This document shows, one piece after another, positions 46,275-54,897 of a stretch of 61,039 nt of DNA. The DNA comes from CAUYUA01 sp963575675 (lineage in GTDB: Bacteria; Pseudomonadota; Alphaproteobacteria; Azospirillales; Azospirillaceae): contig CAUYUA010000077.1 in assembly GCA_963575675.1 (NCBI GenBank), positions 1 through 61,039 on the forward strand, written 5' to 3'. Made by a program: the position numbers and the translations under genes. The notes under the pieces are model-generated. The model made no database searches and was not told the origin of the DNA. It saw only the letters and a program-made list of their open reading frames with translations. The stretch's first letter is position 1, and each line of letters starts with the position of its first letter.

Positions 46275-48353
46275 ATGGCCAAGGAGAAGGAGTTCGACGC
46301 TTTTCGCGCCGAAGCTGCGATTTTAGAGCATGCAGAAGCCCTTTCGGCGACGTCTGCCGCATCCATAGATCGCAGCGAGTATGACGTTCTGGTGAAGGCC
46401 TATCGTAAATTGCTCAAATCGTCGCAGCGGCTTACGAGACTAAGCGATCGTAACGAGGAGCGCATCAAAGAAGCCGGAAACCGAATCGAACTGCAACAAG
46501 CCGAACTTGAGATGGCTCATCGTAAGCTGTCGCAACACGCCGACATGTTGGAAGAGAGGGTCAAAGAGCGCACCAAAGAGCTGGTCGCAACGCAAGAGCG
46601 GTTGCAAAAACTGGTTGAACTCGGCATCGCTCTGTCGCGCGAGCGTCGGCATGGTCGCTTCATCGAGATGATTCTCGACGGCGCCAAAGCGTTGACCAAC
46701 TCCGATGGCGGCTGTTTGCTGTTGCGCACGGAAGACGACCGAATGGCTTATGAGTTGCTGACGGTTGATTCCTTGGATCTGCGGTTGGGCGGCAGTTCCG
46801 GTCGGAGCATTCCTTATTCGGCTGTTGCGTTGCGTGACGTCGTCTCTGGTCGCCCCAATTATTTCGATCCAACCGCGCACGCCGTTCTGACCGAGCGTCT
46901 TATCAACATTGCCGACGTTTCCGCGTCAAAAGAGTTCGATTTCGCCGACGCGCATCGATTTGACGCCGATCAAGGATATCGCACACAGTCTTTGTTGGTG
47001 GTGCCGCTGAAGCCGAGACAAGGACAAGTCATCGGCGTGTTGTTCCTTTCCAACGCTCGGAAGCGCGCCGGCGGTCCCATCACCGCCTTTACTCCGGCAA
47101 TGGCCGAGTTCGTCGAGGCTTTGTCTTCACAAGCGGCGGCGGCTCTCGACAACCAGAACTTGATGAAAGCGCAAACCGCTCTGTACGACGCCGTGATTAA
47201 GGTCATCGCCGGCGCGATCGACGCCAAATCGCCCTACACCGGAGGACATTGCGAGCGCGTGCCGGAGCTGGCCGCCATGTTGGCGCGCGCCGCCTGTAAC
47301 GCCGAAGACGGCCCGTTCGCCGATTTCAGTTTGGACGAGGATCAATGGCGAGAATTCCATCTTGCGGGTTGGCTCCATGATTGCGGCAAAGTCACTACGC
47401 CTGAATATGTCGTCGACAAGGCCAGCAAGCTTGAAACGATTTACAATCGCATTCACGAAGTTCGCGCGCGATTCGAAATCAAGTTGCGTGATTACAAGAT
47501 CGAACAGCTTCAGGCCGCGCTTGATGGCGGCGTTCCCGTTGAAACCTTCAAAGAAGAATTCGATCGTCGCATCGCCGCGCTTTACGATGATTTTGCCTTC
47601 GTCGCCTCCTGTAATGTCGGCGAAGAATTCATGGACAAGGATAAAGTCGAGCGTTTGGAAAGAATCGCTCAGATTCCTTGGCGTCGTCATTTTGACGATC
47701 GTTTGGGGATGTCCGAGGTTGAGCGCATACATCTAAGCAATATTCCTCCGCGACCGTTGCCTGTCGACGAGACTTTGTTGATCGACAAGCCCGAGCACGT
47801 TATTCCGCGTCCGGTGGGCGCCGAGCCTCCGTATGATATGGCCCGTTATGGCTTCAACATTAAAGCGCCGCAGCACCTCTACAACCGAGGCGAGCTTTAC
47901 AATTTGAAAATCGCGCGAGGCACGCTTACGGAAGAAGAGCGATTCAAGATTAACGAGCATATCATTTATACGATTATTATGCTTGAACAACTGCCGTTCC
48001 CGCGTTCTATGGCGCGCGTGGCCGAGTTCGCAGGGAGCCATCACGAGACTATGATTGGTTCCGGGTATCCGCGTAAGCTCAAGCGTGACGACATGGCGGT
48101 GCAGGCTCGGATATTGGCGATTGCGGATATCTTTGAAGCTTTAACGGCCTCTGATCGTCCGTACAAGAAAGCCAAGACTTTAAGCGAATCGCTTAAGATT
48201 ATGAATTTTATGAGAAAGGATCAGCACATTGACGCTGATTTGTTCGATTTGTTTATCCGCAGTGGCGTGTATCAAGAATATGCTCTGCGATATTTGAAGA
48301 AGTCTCAGATTGACTTGGTTGACCGACGAAGTTGCTTCCGGCGTAGTTTTTGA
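46275..48353 (+). CDS. Coiled-coil/GAF/HD-GYP c-di-GMP phosphodiesterase
   Basis: 692 residues, soluble. It has an N-terminal coiled coil (about 30-115, LEERVKERTKELVATQERLQ), a GAF domain (about 120-290; LLVVPLKPRQGQVIGVLFLSN) and an HD-GYP domain (about 300-680). In the HD-GYP domain, GGHCERVPELA is followed by HDCGKVTTPEYVVDKA, then by about 180 extra residues with several charged helices before the HEH...HHETMIGSGYPRKL part. Both metal-binding HD and GYP motifs are kept, so it is probably active. Starts 33 bases after siaC and ends the operon. The N-terminal coiled coil is a candidate docking site for SiaC; this is inference. Confidence 0.92.
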   Translation: MAKEKEFDAFRAEAAILEHAEALSATSAASIDRSEYDVLVKAYRKLLKSSQRLTRLSDRNEERIKEAGNRIELQQAELEMAHRKLSQHADMLEERVKERTKELVATQERLQKLVELGIALSRERRHGRFIEMILDGAKALTNSDGGCLLLRTEDDRMAYELLTVDSLDLRLGGSSGRSIPYSAVALRDVVSGRPNYFDPTAHAVLTERLINIADVSASKEFDFADAHRFDADQGYRTQSLLVVPLKPRQGQVIGVLFLSNARKRAGGPITAFTPAMAEFVEALSSQAAAALDNQNLMKAQTALYDAVIKVIAGAIDAKSPYTGGHCERVPELAAMLARAACNAEDGPFADFSLDEDQWREFHLAGWLHDCGKVTTPEYVVDKASKLETIYNRIHEVRARFEIKLRDYKIEQLQAALDGGVPVETFKEEFDRRIAALYDDFAFVASCNVGEEFMDKDKVERLERIAQIPWRRHFDDRLGMSEVERIHLSNIPPRPLPVDETLLIDKPEHVIPRPVGAEPPYDMARYGFNIKAPQHLYNRGELYNLKIARGTLTEEERFKINEHIIYTIIMLEQLPFPRSMARVAEFAGSHHETMIGSGYPRKLKRDDMAVQARILAIADIFEALTASDRPYKKAKTLSESLKIMNFMRKDQHIDADLFDLFIRSGVYQEYALRYLKKSQIDLVDRRSCFRRSF

Positions 48354-48407
48354 CGTCGTCGTTTTTGACGTCGTCGTCTTGGAAATTCGGAGGGAGGCAA
48401 AGAAAAC

Positions 48408-48452
48408 CGAAAGGGTCCAGGGACATAGTCTCCGGACCCTTTCGATTTTTAT
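48408..48452. terminator. Short type-1 palindrome, bidirectional terminator
   Basis: CGAAAGGGTCCAGGG and CCGGACCCTTTCG pair, followed by a T-run (ATTTTTATT). It lies between the convergent HD-GYP gene and rlmN. Confidence 0.85.
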
Positions 48453-48474
48453 TCAGAAGAGTTGAAGGTTCGTG

Positions 48475-49599
48475 TTACTCCGGGTGTTGATCTTTGGCGT
48501 GACTTTGGGACTTAAGTTGACCACAGGCCGCCATGATGTCTTGGCCGCGTGGAGTGCGAACCGGGCTCGCATAGCCTTCGGCGTTGATGAAGTCGCCAAA
48601 AGCTTGAATCGCCGCCGCCGTAGAGCGTTCATAAGGCGCGCCGGGCCATGGATTGAATGGAATTAGGTTGATCTTTGCCGGAATGCCGCGCAACAGGCGC
48701 ACCAAGGCGCGGGCGTCGGCGAGGCTGTCATTGACGCCGCGCAGCATGACATATTCAAACGTAATGCGGCGAGCGTTGCTGACTCCGGGATATGTGCGGC
48801 ACGCCTCCAGTAACGCAGCGATTGGATATTTGCGGTTGATCGGAACCAGCTCATTCCGCAGTTCATCGGTGACGGCGTGCAGCGAGATCGCCAGATTGAC
48901 GTTCAGCTCTTCGCCGCATCGCCGCATCATCGGCACAACGCCCGAGGTGGAGAGAGTGATTCGGCGGCGGGAGATTGCAATCCCGTCGCCATCCATAATG
49001 ATCTTTAGAGCGGCGGCGACATTGTCGAAATTGAACAGAGGCTCGCCCATGCCCATCATGACGATGTTCGTGAGCAAACGTCCGTCGGTCGGAGTCGGCC
49101 ATTCTTCAAGAGCGTCGCGCGCGACCATCAATTGGCCGATGATTTCAGCAGGGCTGAGGTTGCGGGCGAGCTTTTGGGTGCCTGTGTGGCAGAATCGGCA
49201 TGCCATGGTGCAGCCGACTTGAGAGGAGATGCAAAGAGCGCCACGGTCGTCTTCGGGAATGTGGACGGATTCGATTTCATGGCCATCGATGAGGCGCAAC
49301 AGCCATTTTTGGGTTCCGTCCGCCGACTGGAGGCGTTGGGCGATGGTGGGGCGACCGATGGTGAAGCGTTCGGCGAGGTGTGCTCGCACGGGTTTTGCGA
49401 GCGTGGTCATGACGTCGAAGGTTGTGGCGCCGCGACAGTAGAGCCAGTGCCAGATTTGGCGAGAGCGGAAAGGTTCGAGGTCAAGGGCGGCGAGTTCGGC
49501 GGCAAGTTCTTCGCGGCTCATGCCGATGAGGTTGCGGCGACCTTGTTCATCGGCTTCAATGGGAGGAGCGAAACGAATGGCGTAATCTGCGGCGCTCAT
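48475..49599 (-). CDS. rlmN: Dual-specificity rRNA/tRNA adenine-C2 methyltransferase
   Basis: 374 residues. A radical-SAM enzyme methylating A2503 of 23S rRNA and A37 of some tRNAs. The iron-sulfur cysteines are C130, C134 and C137 (GCTMACRFC). Further motifs are MGMGEPLFNFDNV, LSTSGVVPMM, LAISLHAV and the C-terminal RTPRGQDIMAACGQL with the methyl-carrying Cys. Complete and of normal length. Confidence 0.96.
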   Translation of the reverse strand: MSAADYAIRFAPPIEADEQGRRNLIGMSREELAAELAALDLEPFRSRQIWHWLYCRGATTFDVMTTLAKPVRAHLAERFTIGRPTIAQRLQSADGTQKWLLRLIDGHEIESVHIPEDDRGALCISSQVGCTMACRFCHTGTQKLARNLSPAEIIGQLMVARDALEEWPTPTDGRLLTNIVMMGMGEPLFNFDNVAAALKIIMDGDGIAISRRRITLSTSGVVPMMRRCGEELNVNLAISLHAVTDELRNELVPINRKYPIAALLEACRTYPGVSNARRITFEYVMLRGVNDSLADARALVRLLRGIPAKINLIPFNPWPGAPYERSTAAAIQAFGDFINAEGYASPVRTPRGQDIMAACGQLKSQSHAKDQHPE

Positions 49600-49686
49600 G
49601 GCGTGTCCTGTGGTGAAAAAGCAAATAGGTTCTCAAGGGGCCTTGAGGCCTTTGGCGATGTGGGCGATGATGTGTCTGAATAAAAA

Positions 49687-49916
49687 TGAAAAGAATCCAG
49701 AGACTGTGTTTCCAGTTGCTCGGACCAAGGACGAAAGCTTCCCCTCTTATTCGCGGAGCGATCCTCCTCTGGAATCGGTTGCTTTATGTTTTTTAGTTCG
49801 ACGACTCATATAAAGAAACAAATGGTTTCAGAGAAGGATCGCTTCGTGAATAAAGGGGACTTTCGTCCTTAGTCCGAGCGACTGGGAACACAGTCTCTGA
49901 ATCTTTCTAATTTCTA
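49687..49916. repeat. Type-1 palindromic element, long diverged form
   Basis: Arms AAAAGAATCCAGAGACTGTG and CACAGTCTCTGAATCTTTCT; middle arms CTCGGACCAAGGACGAAAG and CTTTCGTCCTTAGTCCGAG, which replace the usual GGATCATAAG motif but still pair; inner arms TTATTCGCGGAGCGATCC and GGATCGCTTCGTGAATAA. It lies upstream of rlmN and downstream of the Arg/Asp-repeat gene. Confidence 0.85.
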
Positions 49917-49972
49917 TTGAGAACAGTTAAATGTCATAACCGAAAGAACAAAGAACGATAAAAAAACAAAAA

Positions 49973-50018
49973 AACGGGAGAAGCGCGAAGGCGACAAACC
50001 TTCTTTGCTTTTCCCGTT
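49973..50018 (-). terminator. Rho-independent terminator
   Basis: On the reverse strand AACGGGAAAAGCAAAGAAGG pairs with CCTTCGCGCTTCTCCCGTT and is followed by runs of T. It lies about 40 bases past the stop of the Arg/Asp-repeat protein gene. It is unrelated to the type-1 palindromes. Confidence 0.85.
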
Positions 50019-50056
50019 AAAACCTCAGAACATTAACTTTGCAATTTCTTTTTTAA

Positions 50057-51052
50057 TCACTTTACCGGCGTTTTGGCGTTGTTACGGTTCTTTCCCAAGG
50101 AATCCAACCGTGTAAACAGTTCCGTCAAACGCTCGCCGAGCATACGGACTTCGCCGTTGATGGGCGCGCCGTCGGGGCCTCGTTGTTGTTCGTTGCTTCG
50201 GTTCGGAGAGCTGCCGTGGCGCGCTTCGAACGAGGCGTACCGGCGGCTTTCAATCTCAGCCAAGCGCCGCCGAGCAACGGCGGTGGACACCGCTTCTGAA
50301 TCGACCGCGTCGTCAACGCTTTCGCGTCGGCTTTCGCGCCGGTCATCGAAACGCTCATCGGCTTCCCGATCTCGAACGTCGCGGGCGCTTGGACGATTGT
50401 CTTCCCACTCGCGGGTTTCACGAGCGCGGGGACGTTCGTCATCCCGTTCGCGGGTGCGAGGCCGCTCGTCATCCCGTTCGCGAGCGCGGGGGCGTTCGTC
50501 ATCCCGCTCGCGGGCGCGAGGCCGCTCATCGTCCCGCTCGCGAACGCGGGGCCGCTCATCGTCCCGCTCGCGAGCGCGGGGGCGTTCGTCATCCCGTTCG
50601 CGGGCGCGAGGCCGTTCGTCATCCCGCTCGCGGCGTCGCGCGCGGGGCGTTTCGTCTTCTTCTCTTTCCTGATCGCGGGCGGCGACTCGCGCGCGAGGCG
50701 CGGGACGGTCTTCTTCACGCGAATCGGCGTTTTTGTTTCGTGAAGACTCTTTTTCGGCTTTGGCGCGGGCTGGTTCTTTTTCGCGGACGGCGACGGTCGA
50801 GTCGTCTTGATTTTCTTTGGCGTCGTCGCGACGCGGCTCAACCTTTTCGGCCTTCGGCTCCGCCTTGGGTTCTGCCTTCACCTCGGTTTTTTCGGCCTTC
50901 GGCGGTTCTTTGACTTCCGCCGCGACGGGTTTGGCGGGAGCTGTCGGCTCAACCGGCGGAGCAACGACGGTGACGGCCGCAGGCGTAGGAGCGACAGCGG
51001 CGGGCGTCGTCACAACGGCGGGCGTCGCCTCTGCGACGGCAGGAGCGGCGAC
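50057..51052 (-). CDS. Arg/Asp/Glu-repeat low-complexity protein (3' part of amber-split gene)
   Basis: The frame is open from the TAG at 51053-51055 to 50057 (331 codons); an independent start could be GTG at 51013 (318 residues). It has a Pro/Ala/Val-rich start, a Lys/Glu/Ala-Pro segment (KAEPKAEPKAEKVEPRRDD), seven near-perfect decapeptides of the type RERDDERPRA at about residues 150-225, an Arg/Asp-rich stretch, and a C-terminal amphipathic helix (VRMLGERLTELFTRLDSL). It is intrinsically disordered and strongly charged. It reads in frame with the upstream 114-codon frame, so the two are probably one gene of about 446 codons. Function unknown; nucleic-acid or polyphosphate binding is conceivable. 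Confidence 0.65.
   Translation of the reverse strand, partial: VAAPAVAEATPAVVTTPAAVAPTPAAVTVVAPPVEPTAPAKPVAAEVKEPPKAEKTEVKAEPKAEPKAEKVEPRRDDAKENQDDSTVAVREKEPARAKAEKESSRNKNADSREEDRPAPRARVAARDQEREEDETPRARRRERDDERPRARERDDERPRARERDDERPRVRERDDERPRARERDDERPRARERDDERPRTRERDDERPRARETREWEDNRPSARDVRDREADERFDDRRESRRESVDDAVDSEAVSTAVARRRLAEIESRRYASFEARHGSSPNRSNEQQRGPDGAPINGEVRMLGERLTELFTRLDSLGKNRNNAKTPVK
50430..50640 (-). repeat. Seven 30-base coding tandem repeats
   Basis: A 30-base unit repeated seven times with few changes, each coding for RERDDERPR plus Ala, Val or Thr. Such arrays change copy number by slippage, so the protein length may vary among strains. Confidence 0.8.
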
Positions 51053-51397
51053 CTATTTATCGGCGGCGGCTTTTTCTTCCTGCTTTGCGGTGGCGATTTT
51101 AACGACGCACTCGAACAAACGCTCTAACGCCTGTTCGATTTGGTCGAGTCGACGTTCTCCGCGCTCGTCCTGAGCGATTTGGCGTTTCTCCAGATCGGAC
51201 AACGTCGCCAAGTGATCATCGAGCCGCCTCAGTTCATCTTCGATCTTGTTGAGCTGCTCGCCTTGGCGACCGCCCAGCTGAATCTGCCGAAACTGCCCAG
51301 CTTCCAGGCGCGTCACCCGTTCATCAAGGCTGTCGGCCACTTCAAGCAACCGCCGAAGCAGCGGTCTCAATTCACCAACGACGTCTGTGCCAAACAT
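51053..51397 (-). CDS. Coiled-coil protein (5' part of amber-split gene)
   Basis: 114 residues (MFGTDVVGELRPLLRRLLEVADSLDERVTRLEAG...), predicted coiled coil with heptads such as LNKIEDELRRLDDHLATLSDLEKRQI, and an alkaline C-terminus EEKAAADK before TAG. After the TAG the same frame continues V-A-A-P-A-V-A-E-A-T-P into the repeat protein. Either the TAG is a nonsense mutation or error, or the short form is made alone and the long one by read-through. I do not recognise a family. Confidence 0.65.
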   Translation of the reverse strand: MFGTDVVGELRPLLRRLLEVADSLDERVTRLEAGQFRQIQLGGRQGEQLNKIEDELRRLDDHLATLSDLEKRQIAQDERGERRLDQIEQALERLFECVVKIATAKQEEKAAADK

Positions 51398-51970
51398 GGT
51401 CTGTGGTCTTCCAGCAAGAACGATCTACATTGAGGCGACAATACACCATGCTTGAGCTTCTGAAAACCACCGGCGTTGCCGAAACGGGTAAAAGTTCGTT
51501 GAATGTTGCCGGCAGGGTAAAGAGGATCCATAGAAGGAGGGATGATTTTCCGGTTCTGGAGGGGAAGAAGACGGGAGTTGGAAACCGACTCGGAGCGTTG
51601 TTCGGCATGTCTTCGGTGAGAGGAACATCGAGAGGAACGGTTTTTCGCTGCGTCGCGCTCTACCCTCACAGGAAAGGCGCGGCGTCGGTCGAAAAAAACA
51701 TTTGATTTTTAGAGGGGGGCGTTTCAAGGCGAACGGCGTTTTTTTGACGTCTGTAAAGGAAAAGCGCAGAGACTTTTGCTTGTTTTTCTTGGCTTTGGGA
51801 CGATCGAGGGAGAATGCGTCGATTCTGCCTTGTCGACAGCAAGCTGACGAAACCGGATGAGGTCAAACAAAATTTGCCGCACGATCGACGTCGAACATGA
51901 TAGAACAGAGAGCGCGTTACGACAAAGTCGAGCGCAAAACGGGTCTTGTGCGACCGAGCGGGAGGTTCTC
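51398..51970. other. Divergent intergenic gap
   Basis: About 570 bases between divergent genes. Short open frames occur on both strands but none has protein-like composition or a convincing ribosome site. It presumably holds two promoters; no motif could be assigned. Confidence 0.5.
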
Positions 51971-53119
51971 ATGAATGAGATGGATGTCGCTGCGGTAAAG
52001 GGTTTGCCTCAGGTTCTCTCTGTGCGGGTTTCGGCGCCGGTTGCTCCGAATCTCAGCGACGGAGTGGGGGTGGATAAGCTCGTCGGCGATCGGCAAATGG
52101 CTGAAAAGGTCGCTGTCGACCGATTGCGCGCCGACAAAGGCGGCATGAAATCCGGCGATGAAAACTCTTCCGCCGAACAACGCATGGGTGATGGTCGCAA
52201 GCAAGACCCTTCCGTCGTCTTAAGCGCTTCGACCGCCGGGTTGTTGTCGCGCCGCGCCGTGGCGGAACTTCTCAATAAACCGGCGGCCAGCGTCGCCGCC
52301 AGCGATGTGATGCGCGCTTCGATCGCCTCCGCCAAGGCTTTCGGCGATGAAATGAGCCGCGCTCTGGTGACGATGGGGCATGACCTCAATCAGCTGGTGC
52401 GGGTCATGGGCGTCAGCGATATTCAGGCCGACCAAATCGTGCGGGGGTTCATCGGGCGTTTTTCCGAGGACGAACGTGATCGCAAGCAGCCGATTCAAAA
52501 CATCGGTCGTTATCAATCCAGCGACGGCGCCGCAAGCGTCGCCACGGACGCTTCGGCGGCGTTGACTCTGGAAGTTCGCAATATCGAGATCACTGTTTCC
52601 GACGCATCCCATAAAGTTTCTGTAAGCTTCGACAATGCGTCGCTTTCGGTGACGACGGAGCAAACCTCAACCGTTGCGCCGTCCTCCGCGCCCTCAGACC
52701 CGTGGGAGCGGAAACGCTCTTTCTTTGACGCCGAAGGTCAACGTGTTGAGTTGGGCGCCGAATCGCGTGGGCTGTATGCCGAAACCGATAATGTTTCCGT
52801 CGAAAGCCGCAAGGCGTTGCGTGAGCTGTTGATGAAGACGCTCGGCAAGGCCATGCTGCAAGATGACGCGGATCGCGCCGCTCGTTTGCAGGAAACCATG
52901 CAGGGCGTCGCTCTTGTTCGATCCGAGGGCGAAACGCGCGGGCGATTCGAGCTTCCGTCTTCCGCCGGGGAGTTTCCTCCTCTCAAACCGAGTGAGCGCG
53001 AGAAGTCCGGCGAGTCTGGCGATCAGTCTCGTTTTTCTTTGGATATGGCGGTCCCGATTCTTCACGAGGTCGGACCCGCTCCCGGCGTGACGGTTTCCAC
53101 CGTTGATATTAAAGCCTAA
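51971..53119 (+). CDS. Hypothetical protein
   Basis: 382 residues from the ATG at 51971 (GGGAGG upstream). Soluble, Ser/Ala/Arg/Asp-rich, with a helical central segment (residues 115-180; AKAFGDEMSRALVTMGHDLNQLVRVMGVSDIQADQIVRGFIGRF), a beta-rich segment (about 230-265; LTLEVRNIEITVSDASHKVSVSFDNASLSV) and a helical part near 310-345. No signal peptide and no family recognised. Confidence 0.75.
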   Translation: MNEMDVAAVKGLPQVLSVRVSAPVAPNLSDGVGVDKLVGDRQMAEKVAVDRLRADKGGMKSGDENSSAEQRMGDGRKQDPSVVLSASTAGLLSRRAVAELLNKPAASVAASDVMRASIASAKAFGDEMSRALVTMGHDLNQLVRVMGVSDIQADQIVRGFIGRFSEDERDRKQPIQNIGRYQSSDGAASVATDASAALTLEVRNIEITVSDASHKVSVSFDNASLSVTTEQTSTVAPSSAPSDPWERKRSFFDAEGQRVELGAESRGLYAETDNVSVESRKALRELLMKTLGKAMLQDDADRAARLQETMQGVALVRSEGETRGRFELPSSAGEFPPLKPSEREKSGESGDQSRFSLDMAVPILHEVGPAPGVTVSTVDIKA

Positions 53120-53154
53120 TGTCTTGAGAGCGTTCCTATTGATTTTGTTTTTCT

Positions 53155-53727
53155 ATGATGGTTCGATCCGTTGTGTTTCCGTCGATGGTGAAATGGGTGT
53201 ATGGCGCGCGATGGGTTACAGTCATGATTTTGGTCATGGCTGCCGTCGTTATGGGGTTCGAGTCCTGTGCGCGCGCCGAAGAAATGCTGAGGACAAACTC
53301 CGAGCATCAACGTCCGGTTCCACGTTTGGGTGGAATGGCGATCAATCGTGATTCGTATCCGCCCAAGGTTGCGCTGCCGGCTCAGATCGTGATCCTGGAT
53401 CGTAAGAAAGAGTGGCGTAATAGCGGCAAAGTCGATCAAAAACTGAGCCAAGCATGCGCAGAAGGGATGTTTGACGAGATTGTCCCAAAGTATTATCGCG
53501 CTATTTTTAAGGACGGCGTTCTGGGCGTTGCTTTTGGGCACGGCCTTAACTTGCGCGATGAGAAAAAACTCGCAGACCCCAAGAAAGTGTATTTGTTCGT
53601 ATCGGGAGACACCACCGGCTGCACTGTTTTGGTTCTTCCGAATAAGGATCCGCGTGTCGAAAGCTTTAAATCTCCGGCGAAAGACGGCAAGACGGCGAGC
53701 CAGTCCCAAAAGCCTGCGGCCAGGTAG
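53155..53727 (+). CDS. Hypothetical secreted protein
   Basis: 190 residues, with a hydrophobic signal segment (WVTVMILVMAAVVMGFESCARAEE) that could be a lipoprotein or Sec signal; the start could be the Met at 53155 or 53185. The mature part has PPKVALPAQIVILDRKKEWRNSG and VYLFVSGDTTGCTVLVLPNKDPRVE. No family recognised. The last 62 bases overlap the 3' end of lipB on the opposite strand, so the C-terminal Ser/Lys/Gln tail may be dispensable. Confidence 0.65.
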   Translation: MMVRSVVFPSMVKWVYGARWVTVMILVMAAVVMGFESCARAEEMLRTNSEHQRPVPRLGGMAINRDSYPPKVALPAQIVILDRKKEWRNSGKVDQKLSQACAEGMFDEIVPKYYRAIFKDGVLGVAFGHGLNLRDEKKLADPKKVYLFVSGDTTGCTVLVLPNKDPRVESFKSPAKDGKTASQSQKPAAR

Positions 53728-54346
53728 CGATCAGGGCCGAATCGACTTCCGGCATGTTGACCAAGTGACCGAGGTCGTGCAGCGAGGTGACGCCGAAGTT
53801 GCCGATTCCGCACGGCACAATTCCGGAGAAATGGCCAAGATCGGGATCGACGTTCAGCGCGACGCCGTGAAACGTCACCCAATGGCGGACGCGAACGCCT
53901 AGTGCGCCGATTTTTGCTTCTTGTCCTGGTCGGCCATGTGCTCCGAGATTGACCCAAACTCCGATTCTGTCTGTGCGACGCTCTCCTTTCACGCCGAACT
54001 GCGCCAGAGTGAGAATCAGCCACTCTTCGAGTCGACGCACATGCATGCGGATGTCGCCGTCACGGCGCTTCAGGTCCAACAGCACATAGGCGACGCGCTG
54101 TCCGGGGCCGTGATAGGTGTATCGTCCGCCTCGTCCGGCGCGATAGACGGGAAAGCGGTTTGGATCCAACAGTTCGTTGTCTTGCGCTCCGACGCCGGCG
54201 GTGTAGATCGGCGGATGGTCGAGAAGCCAGACCAACTCCGGAGCTTGGTTGCGACGAATCGCTTCGACTCGTTGCTCCATTTCGGCGATTGCGTCCGGAT
54301 AGGGCACGGGATCGTCGCTGATGCGCCATTCAAGTGAATCACTCAT
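53666..54346 (-). CDS. lipB: Lipoyl(octanoyl) transferase
   Basis: 226 residues. It moves octanoate from acyl carrier protein to lipoyl domains. Signature: RGGRYTYHGPGQRVAYVLLDL, catalytic Lys145 in EAKIGALGVRVRHWVTFHG and catalytic Cys179 in IVPCGI. Complete. It converges on, and overlaps, the secreted-protein gene. Confidence 0.95.
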   Translation of the reverse strand: MSDSLEWRISDDPVPYPDAIAEMEQRVEAIRRNQAPELVWLLDHPPIYTAGVGAQDNELLDPNRFPVYRAGRGGRYTYHGPGQRVAYVLLDLKRRDGDIRMHVRRLEEWLILTLAQFGVKGERRTDRIGVWVNLGAHGRPGQEAKIGALGVRVRHWVTFHGVALNVDPDLGHFSGIVPCGIGNFGVTSLHDLGHLVNMPEVDSALIATWPQAFGTGSPSCRLSPEI

Positions 54347-54483
54347 GGAACGTAACTTTTTAGACCTGGAGAAATTGATTGGCGATTTTAGAGCCTATTT
54401 GAAGAAAATGACATACGCCTTCTGAGTGTGCTCTATGAACAAATCTTTTGAAAATAAAAACAATAAGAAAAATAATAGAATTA

Positions 54484-54897
54484 TAAAAGGGCTAGGGATT
54501 GAGTTCTCAGTCATTAGGAATCATTGACTATTTTTTTGCCGCAATATTTTTCAGATTTCACATATCCTCTGTTTGATTATAAAGCTGACTCGCGGCTTCA
54601 TCGGATTGAAACAGTCCTCACGCTTTGGATTGTTACAGTCTCCAAGTCATGGTTTCCAAAGGCCTCTCGGCCTTTGGCGGGTCCAGGGCGGAGCCCAGGC
54701 CTTTCTCGTATCTTTACCCCTTATTTTTACTCCCGCTTTGTTCTTGCGTCTCCGCATTTTTTGTCGGGTTTCCAAATGAACGAAAAACATAAGAAAATCC
54801 GAGAGAAGGTTGCTTCGCGAACAAGAGGGGCTTCCGCTCTTCTCCTTATGATCCCAAGCGGCTGGGAACGCAGTCTCTGGCGCTCTTTAATTTTTAT
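54484..54897. repeat. Type-1 element with a type-2 repeat inside
   Basis: The left arm (ATAAAAGGGCTAGGGATTGAG..., 54484 on) and the right arm (from 54794: ...AGGGGCTTCCGCTCTTCTCCTTATGATCCC..., GGGAACGCAGTCTCTGGCGC, TTTAATTTTT) enclose about 250 bases that include a type-2 copy at 54649-54707. The left half is eroded. It fills most of the divergent gap between lipB and the DUF463 gene; the remaining sequence 54898-55064 must carry the promoter of the latter. Confidence 0.75.
54649..54707 (+). repeat. Type-2 dispersed repeat, copy 3
   Basis: Near-identical to positions 1-56: AAAGGCCTCTCGGCCTTT hairpin, then TCCAGGGCGGAGCCCAGG. It lies within a type-1 element. Confidence 0.8.

Noticed and set aside
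50430..50640. CRISPR-like array of 30-base repeats
   Set aside because: Units are directly contiguous without spacers and keep a coding frame; no cas genes nearby.
50073..50672. Forward Ser/Arg-repeat open frame
   Set aside because: It is the antisense reading of the Arg/Asp tandem repeats; no start signal.
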